From: Lachnospiraceae bacterium
GTDB lineage: Bacteria; Bacillota; Clostridia; Lachnospirales; Lachnospiraceae
Length of the DNA stretch: 46,903 bases
Assembly (NCBI GenBank): GCA_024681775.1
Contig: JAILAF010000139.1
Location: 1 to 46,903, forward strand
Direction of reading: 5' to 3'
In this document: piece by piece, positions 32,566-41,180 of the stretch
Layout of the letters: every line of letters begins with the position of its first letter
Numbering within the stretch: the first letter of the stretch is position 1
Made by a program: the position numbers and the translations under genes
Notes under the pieces: model-generated
Database searches by the model: none
What the model was told of the DNA's origin: nothing
What the model saw: the letters and a program-made list of their open reading frames with translations, nothing else

Positions 32566-34659
32566 ATGAAGGTTTATACCACCGACAAGATCCGTAATGT
32601 AGTACTTCTGGGGCATGGCGGCAGCGGCAAGACCACTCTCGCGGAGAGCTTTGCTTACCTGTCCGGTCTGACCAGTCGCATGGGCACCGTAGCGGACGGC
32701 AATACCGTCACCGATTACGGCAAGGAAGAGATCCGTCGCGGATTTTCCATCAGCACTGCCGTTCTTCCGGTGGAGTGGGAGGATCACAAGATCAACTTTT
32801 TCGATACTCCCGGATATTTCGACTTCGTGGGAGAGGTGGAAGAAGCCGTCTCCGCAGCCGGCGCAGCCATCATCGTTGTCAACGGCCGTTCCGGTATCGA
32901 GGTAGGTACCAGAAAGGCATGGGAGCTGTGCGAGAAGTATAAGCTGCCCCGCATCATCTATGTTTCCAACATGGACGTGGACAATGCTTCCTACCGTCAG
33001 GTCGTGGAGGATCTGGTAGCGCTGTACGGCAAGAAGATCGCGCCTTTCCATCTGCCCATCCGTGAGCAGGAGAAGCTGGTAGGCTATGTCAATGTCATCG
33101 CGGAGACCGGAAACCGCTGGCAGGGCAAGGAAGTGGTTCCCTGCGATATCCCCGATTACAACAAGCCTTATCTGGAGCAGTACCGTGAGACCCTGATGGA
33201 AGCGGTCGCCGAGACCAGCGAGGAGATGATGGAGCGCTACTTTGGCGGCGAGACCTTCTCCGACGCCGAGATCCGTGCAGCCATCCGCACCAGCGTGCTG
33301 GACTGCAGCATCGTTCCCGTGACCATGGGTTCCTCCATCACCTGCCAGGGCGCATACGCACTGCTGGATGATGTGATCAAGTATTTCCCCAGCCCCGAGA
33401 ACCGTACCGTGGCCGGCATCAATATGAAGACCAGCGAGATCTACAATTGCGACTACGATTTCTCCAAAGCAAAATCCGCCTACATTTGGAAGACCATCGT
33501 GGATCCCTTCATCGGCAAGTACAGCCTGATCAAGGTTAATTCCGGCGTGCTGAAGACCGACGATGTGATCTACAACATCGATAAGGACATCGAGGAGAAG
33601 ATTGGCCGTCTCTATATCCTCCAGGGCAATAAGCCCATCGAGGTACCCGAGCTCCACGCCGGCGACATCGGCGCTCTGGCAAAGCTCACCGCGGCCCGCA
33701 CCGGCAACTCCCTGTCCACCAAGGCAATGCCCATCAAGTTCGGTAAGTTTGACATCTCCACGCCTTATACCTTCATGCGCTATAAGCCGAAGAACAAGGG
33801 CGATGTGGACAAGATCTCCCAGGCACTGCAGAAGATCGGCCACGAGGATCTGACCATGAAGGCCGTCAATGACGCCGAGAACCGTCAGACCCTGCTCTAC
33901 GGCATGGGCGACCAGCATTTGGAGATCATCGTCAGCCGTCTGCTGAACGAGTACAAGGTAGAGATCGAGCTGAGCCAGCCGAAGGTGGCATACCGCGAGA
34001 CCATCCGCAAGACCTCCGATGTGGACAGCAAGTATAAGAAGCAGACCGGCGGCCACGGACAGTACGGTCATGTCAAGATGCGCTTTTCCCCTTCGGACGA
34101 TCCCAACGTGCCTTACGTTTTCGAGCAGGAAGTCGTGGGCGGCGCCGTTCCCAAGAACTTCTTCCCCGCAGTGGAGAAGGGAATCCAGGAGAGCGTGGGC
34201 AGAGGCCCTCTGGCAGCATACCCTGTGGTGGGCGTGAAGGCTGTCCTCTACGATGGATCCTATCACCCGGTAGATTCCTCCGAGATGGCGTTCAAGACGG
34301 CTGCCAAGATGGCATTCCGTGACGGCATCATGAAGGCGGGCCCCGTGCTCCTCGAGCCCATCGAGAGCCTGAAGGTCGTCGTCCCCGATGCCAATACCGG
34401 TGACGTCATGGGTGATCTGAACAAGCGCCGCGGCAGAGTCCTGGGAATGAATCCCGTGGGCGGCGGCAAGACCCAGATCGACGCGGAAGTGCCCGAGAGC
34501 GCACTCTTTGGCTACTGCACCGTGCTCCGTTCCATGACCGGCGGTATGGGAGAGTACTCCTATGAATTCGCCCGCTACGAGCAGGCGCCCAGCGACGTCC
34601 AGGAGAAGGAGGTTGCCGCAAGAGCAGCCAAGGTCGCAGAGAATTCTGTGGAGGATTAA
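32566..34659 (+). CDS. EF-G-like translational GTPase (second paralogue type)
   Basis: A 697-residue translational GTPase with the EF-G domain order (G, II, III, IV, V). The P-loop is GHGGSGKTT (residues 16-24), with Gly18-Gly19 where canonical EF-G has AHIDAGKTT. The G3 motif DTPGYFDF is kept. The G4 motif, NKxD in normal EF-G, reads SNMD (134-137). Domain IV QTGGHGQYGHVKMRF and the C-terminal RSMTGGMGEYSYEF are clear. This is the divergent EF-G-like group found beside a normal FusA in many Clostridia; its role in elongation or recycling is unsettled. It has its own promoter, a TTGGAGG site and its own terminator. Confidence 0.88.
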   Translation: MKVYTTDKIRNVVLLGHGGSGKTTLAESFAYLSGLTSRMGTVADGNTVTDYGKEEIRRGFSISTAVLPVEWEDHKINFFDTPGYFDFVGEVEEAVSAAGAAIIVVNGRSGIEVGTRKAWELCEKYKLPRIIYVSNMDVDNASYRQVVEDLVALYGKKIAPFHLPIREQEKLVGYVNVIAETGNRWQGKEVVPCDIPDYNKPYLEQYRETLMEAVAETSEEMMERYFGGETFSDAEIRAAIRTSVLDCSIVPVTMGSSITCQGAYALLDDVIKYFPSPENRTVAGINMKTSEIYNCDYDFSKAKSAYIWKTIVDPFIGKYSLIKVNSGVLKTDDVIYNIDKDIEEKIGRLYILQGNKPIEVPELHAGDIGALAKLTAARTGNSLSTKAMPIKFGKFDISTPYTFMRYKPKNKGDVDKISQALQKIGHEDLTMKAVNDAENRQTLLYGMGDQHLEIIVSRLLNEYKVEIELSQPKVAYRETIRKTSDVDSKYKKQTGGHGQYGHVKMRFSPSDDPNVPYVFEQEVVGGAVPKNFFPAVEKGIQESVGRGPLAAYPVVGVKAVLYDGSYHPVDSSEMAFKTAAKMAFRDGIMKAGPVLLEPIESLKVVVPDANTGDVMGDLNKRRGRVLGMNPVGGGKTQIDAEVPESALFGYCTVLRSMTGGMGEYSYEFARYEQAPSDVQEKEVAARAAKVAENSVED

Positions 34660-34701
34660 GTTTTTTCCTGTAGTACCTGCATAAATATGCGCTATTTTTC
34701 G

Positions 34702-34743
34702 AAACAAAGGCACACTCTTCGCGGGTGTGCCTTTGTTTTTTGC
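34702..34743 (+). terminator. Terminator of the EF-G-like gene
   Basis: AAACAAAGGCACAC (34702-34715) pairs perfectly with GTGTGCCTTTGTTT (34725-34738) around a 9-nt loop, followed by more T. Confidence 0.9.
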
Positions 34744-34748
34744 GTGTA

Positions 34749-34812
34749 TTGGCAAGAAAAACGAAATATGTATAAATAGCCTATAACCATATCGGGATGA
34801 GTGTGCTATAAT
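34749..34812 (+). promoter_or_regulatory. Tandem promoters of the pel operon
   Basis: Upstream promoter: TTGGCA (34749-34754), 16 nt, TATAAA (34771-34776). Downstream promoter: extended -10 TGCTATAAT (34804-34812) without a clear -35. The second would start near 34819 and leave a leader of about 58 nt before pelD. No riboswitch-like structure is evident in that leader. Confidence 0.55.
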
Positions 34813-34876
34813 ATAAAAATATGTGTTTTTCTTATCAAATCGTCATAAAGATTGTTACAAGGAATCAGGAGGCCCC

Positions 34877-36964
34877 ATGAATGTACTTTTGACCGGTAAC
34901 ACGGATCTGTTGTCCAGAAAATTCACCGAACGGCTGTCCCAGGATTACAAATGCATCCTGTCGAAGGAGCATATGGCTCCCGGCATCGGCGGAAAAAATA
35001 TTTCCACCTACCCGGCTGGAGGAGAAGAGGAAGAGGTTGCAGTATACGCAGCCTTCCGGCCGGAGGCGGTCGTCTTTTTCTCTCATGCGCTCGATGGTGC
35101 GGTGAAGGTCTTTGATGAGCTGGAAGACCTGGAAAGCAACCTGTATCAGGCCCGCCGCAGCGGTGTGAAGCATTTCATCTATGTTGCGACCAATGACTAC
35201 GAGTACTATGACGTTTCCGTCATGGATGGCACGCCCAGCCGTCAGGTACTGCTGAAGGCCTGCGAGGAGCTGTGCAAAACCTTCACGGAAAAATACGAGA
35301 TGCGGATCACGATCCTGCATGTCCCCTTTATCTACGGAACCGAGCGCTCCGGGTGCAGAATCTGGTACCTGATCGACAAGGCGGTCTCCGGAGAGCGCCT
35401 CTCCTTCCGCGGAGCGGCGGAGGATGTGACCGATTATCTGAACGATGAGGACCTGGCAGAGCTTCTGAGCCGGATCCTGGACGATCCCATGGAGGATCTC
35501 TTCAGCGAGATGCATCTGGATGGGCAGAATCATCATGCCTTCAAGGAAGTATTCGAGCTTCTGGTCCGCGGTAAGGACAATAAGGTCCGGTTCCATGACA
35601 GCGTGACGGCCATCCCCGTGGCAAACGGAGACGAGACTGCCCGCAAGGAATACGGATGGTTCCCGACGCATCAGCTCGTGAAGGATCTGCCGGCCATGCT
35701 CGATGCTGCGGCGCAGGAAAGCCTGCGTAAGGGCCGCTCCTATACGAGACGTAAGAATCGCAGGCAGCTGCGGGAGCGGATCCGCGTGGTGCTGGAGGTG
35801 ATCATCGTATGTCTGCTGGCAGAATTCTTTAACCGGCTGACCGCCAATAATATTTTCCTGGATTTCTTTGATTTCCGGTTGATCGCGATCCTTCTCATGG
35901 GTACGATCAACGGCCTGGTCCCCGGTGTCGTTACCGCAATCCTGGCATGCATCGGATTCCTCGTGGAAAATGCGGTCATCACCCAATGGCAGATCCTCTT
36001 TTTCAACATCCAGAACTGGATCCCCTTCGCCACCTTCTTCATCCTCGGTACCATCACGGGATATACGAAGGACAAGCATGACGATGATGTCATCTATGTG
36101 AAGGAGGAGCATGACATCCTGGAGGAAAAATACACCTTCCTCACAGGCCTCTATGATGAGGTCCTCTCCGGCAAGGAGGAATTTAACAGCCAGATCATCG
36201 GATACCGCGACAGTTTCGGCAAGATCTATTCGGTTGTGACCAGACTGGATTCCGTGCTTCCAGACAAGGTATTCTATGAATCCATCAACGTGCTGGAGGA
36301 GATCCTGGAGAATAATACGGTGGCTGTCTACACTGTGCAGGGCGGCAGACCCTTCGCCCGCCTGATGGTAGCCTCCAACGCCATCTCGGAGCATCTGACC
36401 AAGTCGCTGGATCTCGATCAATATCCCGAGATGCAGAAGGCTCTGCGCGACAATCAGACCTTTGTCAACCGGGAGGTAAAGGAAGGATATCCTTCCTATG
36501 CGGCGCCGATCCACAGAAACAACGAGCTCCTCGGTATCATCATGATCGAGGAAGCAACGTTAAAGCAGCAGAATATGGAGTTCCTGAACAAACTGAATAT
36601 CATATCCAACCTGATCTCCGATTCCTTCGTGCGCGCAACGGAAGCACAGGAGCGCAACGATGAGACCGAAGGAGATACGCTGGTGCTGAAGGAGGAGTAT
36701 TTTGCGCCGATCCTGGAGACCCGCCGGGAGATGAGAAACAAAAACCTGCTGGATTTTGTACTGCTCAGGATCGTGCAGGATAAGAAGTCTCTGACCGAGC
36801 TTTCTAACGCGGTTTCCAGCTGTGTCCGCAGCAATGATATCCTGGGACGCGGCAGGGACGGAGAGGTGTATCTGCTTTTAAGCCAGCTTGATGAAGCTGC
36901 ATTCGGAAAAGTTTCCGAGCGTTTGTCGAAGGCCGGCGTCAGTTATGAGAAGGTAACGGAGTAA
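34877..36964 (+). CDS. pelD: PelD-like c-di-GMP receptor with N-terminal SDR-like domain
   Basis: A 695-residue protein. Residues about 1-285 form an SDR/epimerase-like fold (MNVLLTGNTDLLSRKF, then FIYVATNDYEYYDV), but two of the three Rossmann glycines and the Tyr-x3-Lys pair are not apparent. Residues about 304-400 hold about four membrane helices. A GAF domain (about 430-560) and a degenerate GGDEF domain (about 575-695) follow, the order seen in PelD. RSND at 651-654 fits the RxxD site by which PelD binds c-di-GMP, and no GGDEF active site is present. PelD switches on Pel export when c-di-GMP is bound. The start at 34877 follows AGGAGG. First gene of the pel operon. Confidence 0.88.
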   Translation: MNVLLTGNTDLLSRKFTERLSQDYKCILSKEHMAPGIGGKNISTYPAGGEEEEVAVYAAFRPEAVVFFSHALDGAVKVFDELEDLESNLYQARRSGVKHFIYVATNDYEYYDVSVMDGTPSRQVLLKACEELCKTFTEKYEMRITILHVPFIYGTERSGCRIWYLIDKAVSGERLSFRGAAEDVTDYLNDEDLAELLSRILDDPMEDLFSEMHLDGQNHHAFKEVFELLVRGKDNKVRFHDSVTAIPVANGDETARKEYGWFPTHQLVKDLPAMLDAAAQESLRKGRSYTRRKNRRQLRERIRVVLEVIIVCLLAEFFNRLTANNIFLDFFDFRLIAILLMGTINGLVPGVVTAILACIGFLVENAVITQWQILFFNIQNWIPFATFFILGTITGYTKDKHDDDVIYVKEEHDILEEKYTFLTGLYDEVLSGKEEFNSQIIGYRDSFGKIYSVVTRLDSVLPDKVFYESINVLEEILENNTVAVYTVQGGRPFARLMVASNAISEHLTKSLDLDQYPEMQKALRDNQTFVNREVKEGYPSYAAPIHRNNELLGIIMIEEATLKQQNMEFLNKLNIISNLISDSFVRATEAQERNDETEGDTLVLKEEYFAPILETRREMRNKNLLDFVLLRIVQDKKSLTELSNAVSSCVRSNDILGRGRDGEVYLLLSQLDEAAFGKVSERLSKAGVSYEKVTE

Positions 36965-36968
36965 AAAT

Positions 36969-37850
36969 ATGGCGATTTTTTTACTGATACATGCCCTGAT
37001 CTGTATCGTCACCGGGATCCTGCTGGCAACGAAACGGATTCAGGTGCATGCGAGACTGTTTGTGTTGGTTCTGTTTCTTCCGATCGTGGGGATCCTGATC
37101 CTGATCGATCAGATCTATGTCGAGAAGACGCAGAAATCCGCCACCAAAGAGATCGGTCTGGAGAAGATGACCATCGATGAGATCCGCTATAAGCGCATCG
37201 ATCACAACGATTCCAGAGATCAGGACATCACGGTTCCGCTGGAGGAAGCGCTCGTTGTCAACGATGCGCAGACCAGACGGAAACTGATGATCGATATCCT
37301 TCAGAAGAACCCGGAGGAAAATATCGGCCTGCTGAAGAGCGCCAGTGCCACGGATGATACCGAGGTCAGCCATTACGCAACCACCAGCATGATGTCCATC
37401 CAGAGCAGATACGAGAAGCAGATCAGTGAAGCGGAGGAAGCGTACCGGATGCTCCCGGAGAGCGCTTCGGCCAAGCGCGGTTACCGCCGTGCTCTGAAGC
37501 AGTACATTGACTCGACACTGATCACCGGCAATGTCTTGACTATTTACCAGCAGAAGCTGAAGACCGTTCTGACGGAACTGATGGAACTCTATCCCGATTA
37601 CAAGGCGTACGTTCTGGAATACCTGGAGTGCAGGATCGCCCTGAAGGAGACGGACGGACTGGAGAAGGAGATCGAATCTGCCATGCAGCGCTGGCCGGAA
37701 GAGTTTGGGCTGTACCCGATCTATGTGAACTATCTGCAGGTCACTTTGCAGGGAGAGCGTATCCCCGGGGTCCTGAAGCGCCTGAAGGAGAGCGGGATCT
37801 ATCTGCATGCGGAAGAAAGGCAATGGTTTGAGTTCTGGAATCGAGGATAG
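36969..37850 (+). CDS. pelE: PelE-like membrane TPR protein
   Basis: A 293-residue protein with two N-terminal membrane helices (about 1-20 and 28-47) and a long cytoplasmic helical region. TPR-like helix pairs are visible (for example EEAYRMLPESASAKRGYRRALKQYIDS split over adjacent helices, and ELYPDYKAYVLEYLECRIALKE). This is the architecture of PelE, which joins PelD, PelF and PelG in the inner-membrane Pel synthase. It starts 4 nt after pelD, and its last 44 nt overlap the longest frame of the next gene. Sequence alone is weak for this family; position makes the call. Confidence 0.78.
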   Translation: MAIFLLIHALICIVTGILLATKRIQVHARLFVLVLFLPIVGILILIDQIYVEKTQKSATKEIGLEKMTIDEIRYKRIDHNDSRDQDITVPLEEALVVNDAQTRRKLMIDILQKNPEENIGLLKSASATDDTEVSHYATTSMMSIQSRYEKQISEAEEAYRMLPESASAKRGYRRALKQYIDSTLITGNVLTIYQQKLKTVLTELMELYPDYKAYVLEYLECRIALKETDGLEKEIESAMQRWPEEFGLYPIYVNYLQVTLQGERIPGVLKRLKESGIYLHAEERQWFEFWNRG

Positions 37851-39702
37851 ATATCGTCCAAATAAAAAGAATCGAATGGTGTTCCGTATTCTGCTGCCGC
37901 TGATCGCCCTGGTCCTGATCGGTATCGTGGTCATGCTGGAACGCAACGGGATCCAGCTGGAAGGCTTTACCCCGGGCGTGGTGCAGGATTACACCTACAC
38001 GGAGCCGGTGGAAGACGACATCCGCTGCCTGCTTCTGGTGGATCATGCCCAGAGCGCCGGGAAAGAGGTCACAGAGCAGATGACCAATGTCCTCCGGTCC
38101 ATGAAGGTAAACTACGACGTTTTTGAAGCCGGCGAGTTTTCCTTTGCACAGTCCCTGGATTCCTATGATCACCTGATCATCAGCTTCCCGGACTGGGAAG
38201 TCCTGGGTGATTCCGTGCGGGACATTATCTACTGGGTCAGGGACGGCGGAAGCCTGATGAATACCATCACGCCGGAGCCCGGGGCAACCCTTCACATGAT
38301 CAGTCAGCAGATGGGTGTGGAGGGAGGATTTAACGATTTTACCGGGATCTCCGGCATCTGTGTTCAGGATCAGCGGATGGTCGGCAGCACCACAAAACCG
38401 CTCTACGAGCTGAGTAAGGATCCTTCCGAAAAAATGGATATTTCTCTCCAGGCACAGCTGAGCGAAGCCTGCGAGGTTTATCTGTCTTCCGAAGACGGAT
38501 CGGTTCCGCTCTTATGGCATGTTCCTTACGGGGAGGGACATATCGTCGTAACGAACATGGCACTGACGGAAAAATATATGCGGGGCTTTCTATCCCTGGC
38601 TTACAGCCTGATGGAAGAAGCCTGCCTTTACCCGGTGATCAATTCTTCCGTGTATTATCTCGACGACTTCCCGTCTCCCGTTCCGGAAGGGGATGGGGAA
38701 TTCATCCGAAGAGATTACGGGATCGATATCGCCAGCTTTTATTCCAACGTATGGTGGGCAACCATCCTGAACTGGGAAGAAAAGTACGGCATCCGTCATA
38801 CCGGTGTGATCATTGAGGATTACAACGACCTGGTGAAGGGGCCCTTCCCGAAAAATGAGTCCACTTCGCAGTTTAAGGCCTTTGGAAACATGCTTCTGAA
38901 CAACCGCGGAGAGCTGGGGTTTCACGGCTATAATCATATGCCCCTGATCCTGGAGGGAAAGGATGAAGGGAAGCGGATCGGCGCCTATGTCATGTGGCCT
39001 TCCAAGGAAGAGATGGAGCGCAGTCTGGAGGAACTGTCCAGATTCTCCCATGCGGTTTTCCCGAATGCGGAATTTGCGGTTTATGTTCCGCCCTCCAATA
39101 TTTTTTCCGAAACCGGACGGGAAGCCATCAAAGAGGCAGTTCCGGAGATCCGTGCCATCGCCAGCTTCTATGTGACGCATACGAACGCCCACGGTCAGGG
39201 AACGGAGTATGAGCAGGAATTCGGCGTGGCGGAAGACGGGATCATCGAGATGCCGAGGATCGTCTACGGTACCTACATCAACCATTATGACAGTCTGATG
39301 GCCATGTCGGAACTGAATTTTCATTTTGTGCAGTCCCATTTCTTCCATCCGGACGATACGCTGGATGTGGACCGGTATGCGGACCAGGGATGGGCGAAAA
39401 TGTCAGAGGCCTTTGAACAGTACCTGGACTGGATCACGACCGATGCCACTGCCATCCGGGAACAGACGGCCAGTGAGATGGCCAATGCGGTTCAGCTGTA
39501 TGATCACATTTCCCTGAAAAGGTCGTCGGATGGATCGTCCGTCAGTGCGGATCTGGGAGGCTTTGCAGGGGAGGCCTGGTTCCTGCTTCGGATGAGAGAC
39601 CGGGAACCCGGCAATACGGTCGGGTGCACCCTGGAACAGGTGGCCAACGGCTTATATCTGGTCTGTGCCACCCAGGAGCACATCGAGATCGGATACCAAT
39701 AA
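37807..39702 (+). CDS. pelA: PelA-like polysaccharide deacetylase (deacetylase-only form)
   Basis: Up to 631 residues. A membrane anchor at about 24-42 is followed by an outer domain (DUF2194-like, about 55-270) and a polysaccharide deacetylase-type domain (about 275-560). Metal-site motifs are Asp286-Asp287 in YYLDDFPSP and His373/His377 in GFHGYNHM; SHFFHPDD (511-517) is further along. This matches the PelADA of Gram-positive clusters, which has no glycoside hydrolase domain. It should deacetylate GalNAc/GlcNAc units outside the membrane. The start is uncertain: ATG 37807, a TTG at 37828 with a GAAAGG site, or ATG 37876. Confidence 0.83.
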   Translation: MRKKGNGLSSGIEDRYRPNKKNRMVFRILLPLIALVLIGIVVMLERNGIQLEGFTPGVVQDYTYTEPVEDDIRCLLLVDHAQSAGKEVTEQMTNVLRSMKVNYDVFEAGEFSFAQSLDSYDHLIISFPDWEVLGDSVRDIIYWVRDGGSLMNTITPEPGATLHMISQQMGVEGGFNDFTGISGICVQDQRMVGSTTKPLYELSKDPSEKMDISLQAQLSEACEVYLSSEDGSVPLLWHVPYGEGHIVVTNMALTEKYMRGFLSLAYSLMEEACLYPVINSSVYYLDDFPSPVPEGDGEFIRRDYGIDIASFYSNVWWATILNWEEKYGIRHTGVIIEDYNDLVKGPFPKNESTSQFKAFGNMLLNNRGELGFHGYNHMPLILEGKDEGKRIGAYVMWPSKEEMERSLEELSRFSHAVFPNAEFAVYVPPSNIFSETGREAIKEAVPEIRAIASFYVTHTNAHGQGTEYEQEFGVAEDGIIEMPRIVYGTYINHYDSLMAMSELNFHFVQSHFFHPDDTLDVDRYADQGWAKMSEAFEQYLDWITTDATAIREQTASEMANAVQLYDHISLKRSSDGSSVSADLGGFAGEAWFLLRMRDREPGNTVGCTLEQVANGLYLVCATQEHIEIGYQ

Positions 39703-39755
39703 TGCTTTCGAGCTTAATGTCCTTTTAGGAAGAACGATAACAGGAGAGTAAGATC

Positions 39756-41177
39756 GTGAGAATCTGTATGATCCTCGAGGGGAGCTACCCCTACGTACAC
39801 GGTGGAGTTTCCAGCTGGACCCACAATTATATCAAAGGCATGCCGGATGCGGAATTTGTGCTCTGGTGCATCGGTGCGAAAGAAGAGGACAAGGGAAAGT
39901 TCAAATATGAGCTTCCGGAGAATGTGAAGGAAGTGCACGAAGTCTTCCTGGACAGTGCCTTAAAGGAGCCTCTGCGCAGCCACAGAAAAAAGAGGGTCCG
40001 TCTGACCCCGGAGCAGGAGGAGGCCCTGACGAAGCTGTTCCGTTCCGAGGATCTGGACTGGGATACCCTGTTCGACCTTTTCCAGAACCGGAAGATCGAT
40101 CCGGTGGGGCTTTTGATGAGCGAGAGCTTTCTGAACATGATCATCGAGAACTGCCGGACGAAATACCCTTACATTTCTTTCTCGGATTATTTCTACAGCG
40201 TCCGTTCCATGATGCTTCCGGAGATGCACCTGCTGTCGCAGGAGGTGCCCTATGCGGATCTGTATCATGCGACGGCGACGGGATACAGTGGACTCCTCGG
40301 AAGCCTTGCAAAATGGAAGACCGGGAACCCTTACGTAGTGACAGAGCACGGCATCTATACCCGTGAGCGGGAGGAAGAGCTCCTTCGTGCGGAGTGGGTG
40401 CTTCCTGCCTTCCGCCAGCAATGGATCGATCTGTTCTATATCTTTTCCCGCTGTGCGTACCATCATGCGGATGTGGTTACCGCACTGTTTCAGCGAGCAA
40501 ACACCATCCAGGCGGAGCTGGGCGCAGATCCTGCGAAGCTCTGCGTGATCCCCAACGGGATCCATTATGAGAATTTTTGCAAGATCGAGCCCAAAAAGCC
40601 GGACGGATTCGTCGATATCGGCGCGGTGGTCCGTATCGCCAGGATCAAGGATATCAAGACCATGATCTATGCCTTCTCAGAGCTCAAGTCCTCGGTTCCG
40701 AATGCGAGACTGCACATCATGGGCGATGTGGATGATAAAGAATACGAAGCGGAATGCCATCAGCTGATCGAGCAGCTTAGCGTCCCGGACATCCTCTTTA
40801 CCGGCATCGTCAATGTTATGGAATACTTAAAGAAGATCAACTTTACCATCCTGACCAGTATCTCCGAGGGTCAGCCGCTGTCGGTCCTCGAGTCCTTTGC
40901 CGCAGGGCGTCCTGTGGTGGCGACCGATGTGGGATGCTGCAGAGAGCTGGTGGAGGGAACGGATGAGTTCGGACCTGCGGGCATCATCGTTCCGCCCATG
41001 AATAAGGACCTTCTGGCGGGAGCGATGCGCATGCTCTGCGAGCAGAAGGAGCTTTGCCGGGAGATGGCTGCGAGCGGAAGAGCCCGGGCGCAAAAGTATT
41101 TTACCCATGAGCTCAGCATGAAGCAGTACCGGGATCTGTATGAAAGACTTCTTCCCAACGGGAAAAAAGAGGATTAG
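39756..41177 (+). CDS. pelF: PelF glycosyltransferase
   Basis: A 473-residue GT4-family glycosyltransferase, cytosolic, which polymerises Pel from UDP-sugars. It opens with ICMILEGSYPYVHGGVSSW, the PelF hallmark with its glycine loop. The retaining GT-B motif E-x7-E is Glu371 and Glu379 in SEGQPLSVLES, and GAVVRIARIKDIKTMIYAF is the acceptor/donor linker. A GTG start at 39756 follows AGGAGAG by 8 nt. The gap to pelA is 53 nt. Among the pel genes this is the surest by sequence. Confidence 0.95.
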   Translation: MRICMILEGSYPYVHGGVSSWTHNYIKGMPDAEFVLWCIGAKEEDKGKFKYELPENVKEVHEVFLDSALKEPLRSHRKKRVRLTPEQEEALTKLFRSEDLDWDTLFDLFQNRKIDPVGLLMSESFLNMIIENCRTKYPYISFSDYFYSVRSMMLPEMHLLSQEVPYADLYHATATGYSGLLGSLAKWKTGNPYVVTEHGIYTREREEELLRAEWVLPAFRQQWIDLFYIFSRCAYHHADVVTALFQRANTIQAELGADPAKLCVIPNGIHYENFCKIEPKKPDGFVDIGAVVRIARIKDIKTMIYAFSELKSSVPNARLHIMGDVDDKEYEAECHQLIEQLSVPDILFTGIVNVMEYLKKINFTILTSISEGQPLSVLESFAAGRPVVATDVGCCRELVEGTDEFGPAGIIVPPMNKDLLAGAMRMLCEQKELCREMAASGRARAQKYFTHELSMKQYRDLYERLLPNGKKED

Positions 41178-41180
41178 AAA

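Noticed and set aside
32548-34755. 735-codon minus-strand frame
   Set aside because: Antisense of the EF-G-like gene; no domain and no ribosome site.
34813-34876. c-di-GMP riboswitch in the pel leader
   Set aside because: The leader is only about 58 nt and lacks the conserved aptamer sequence.
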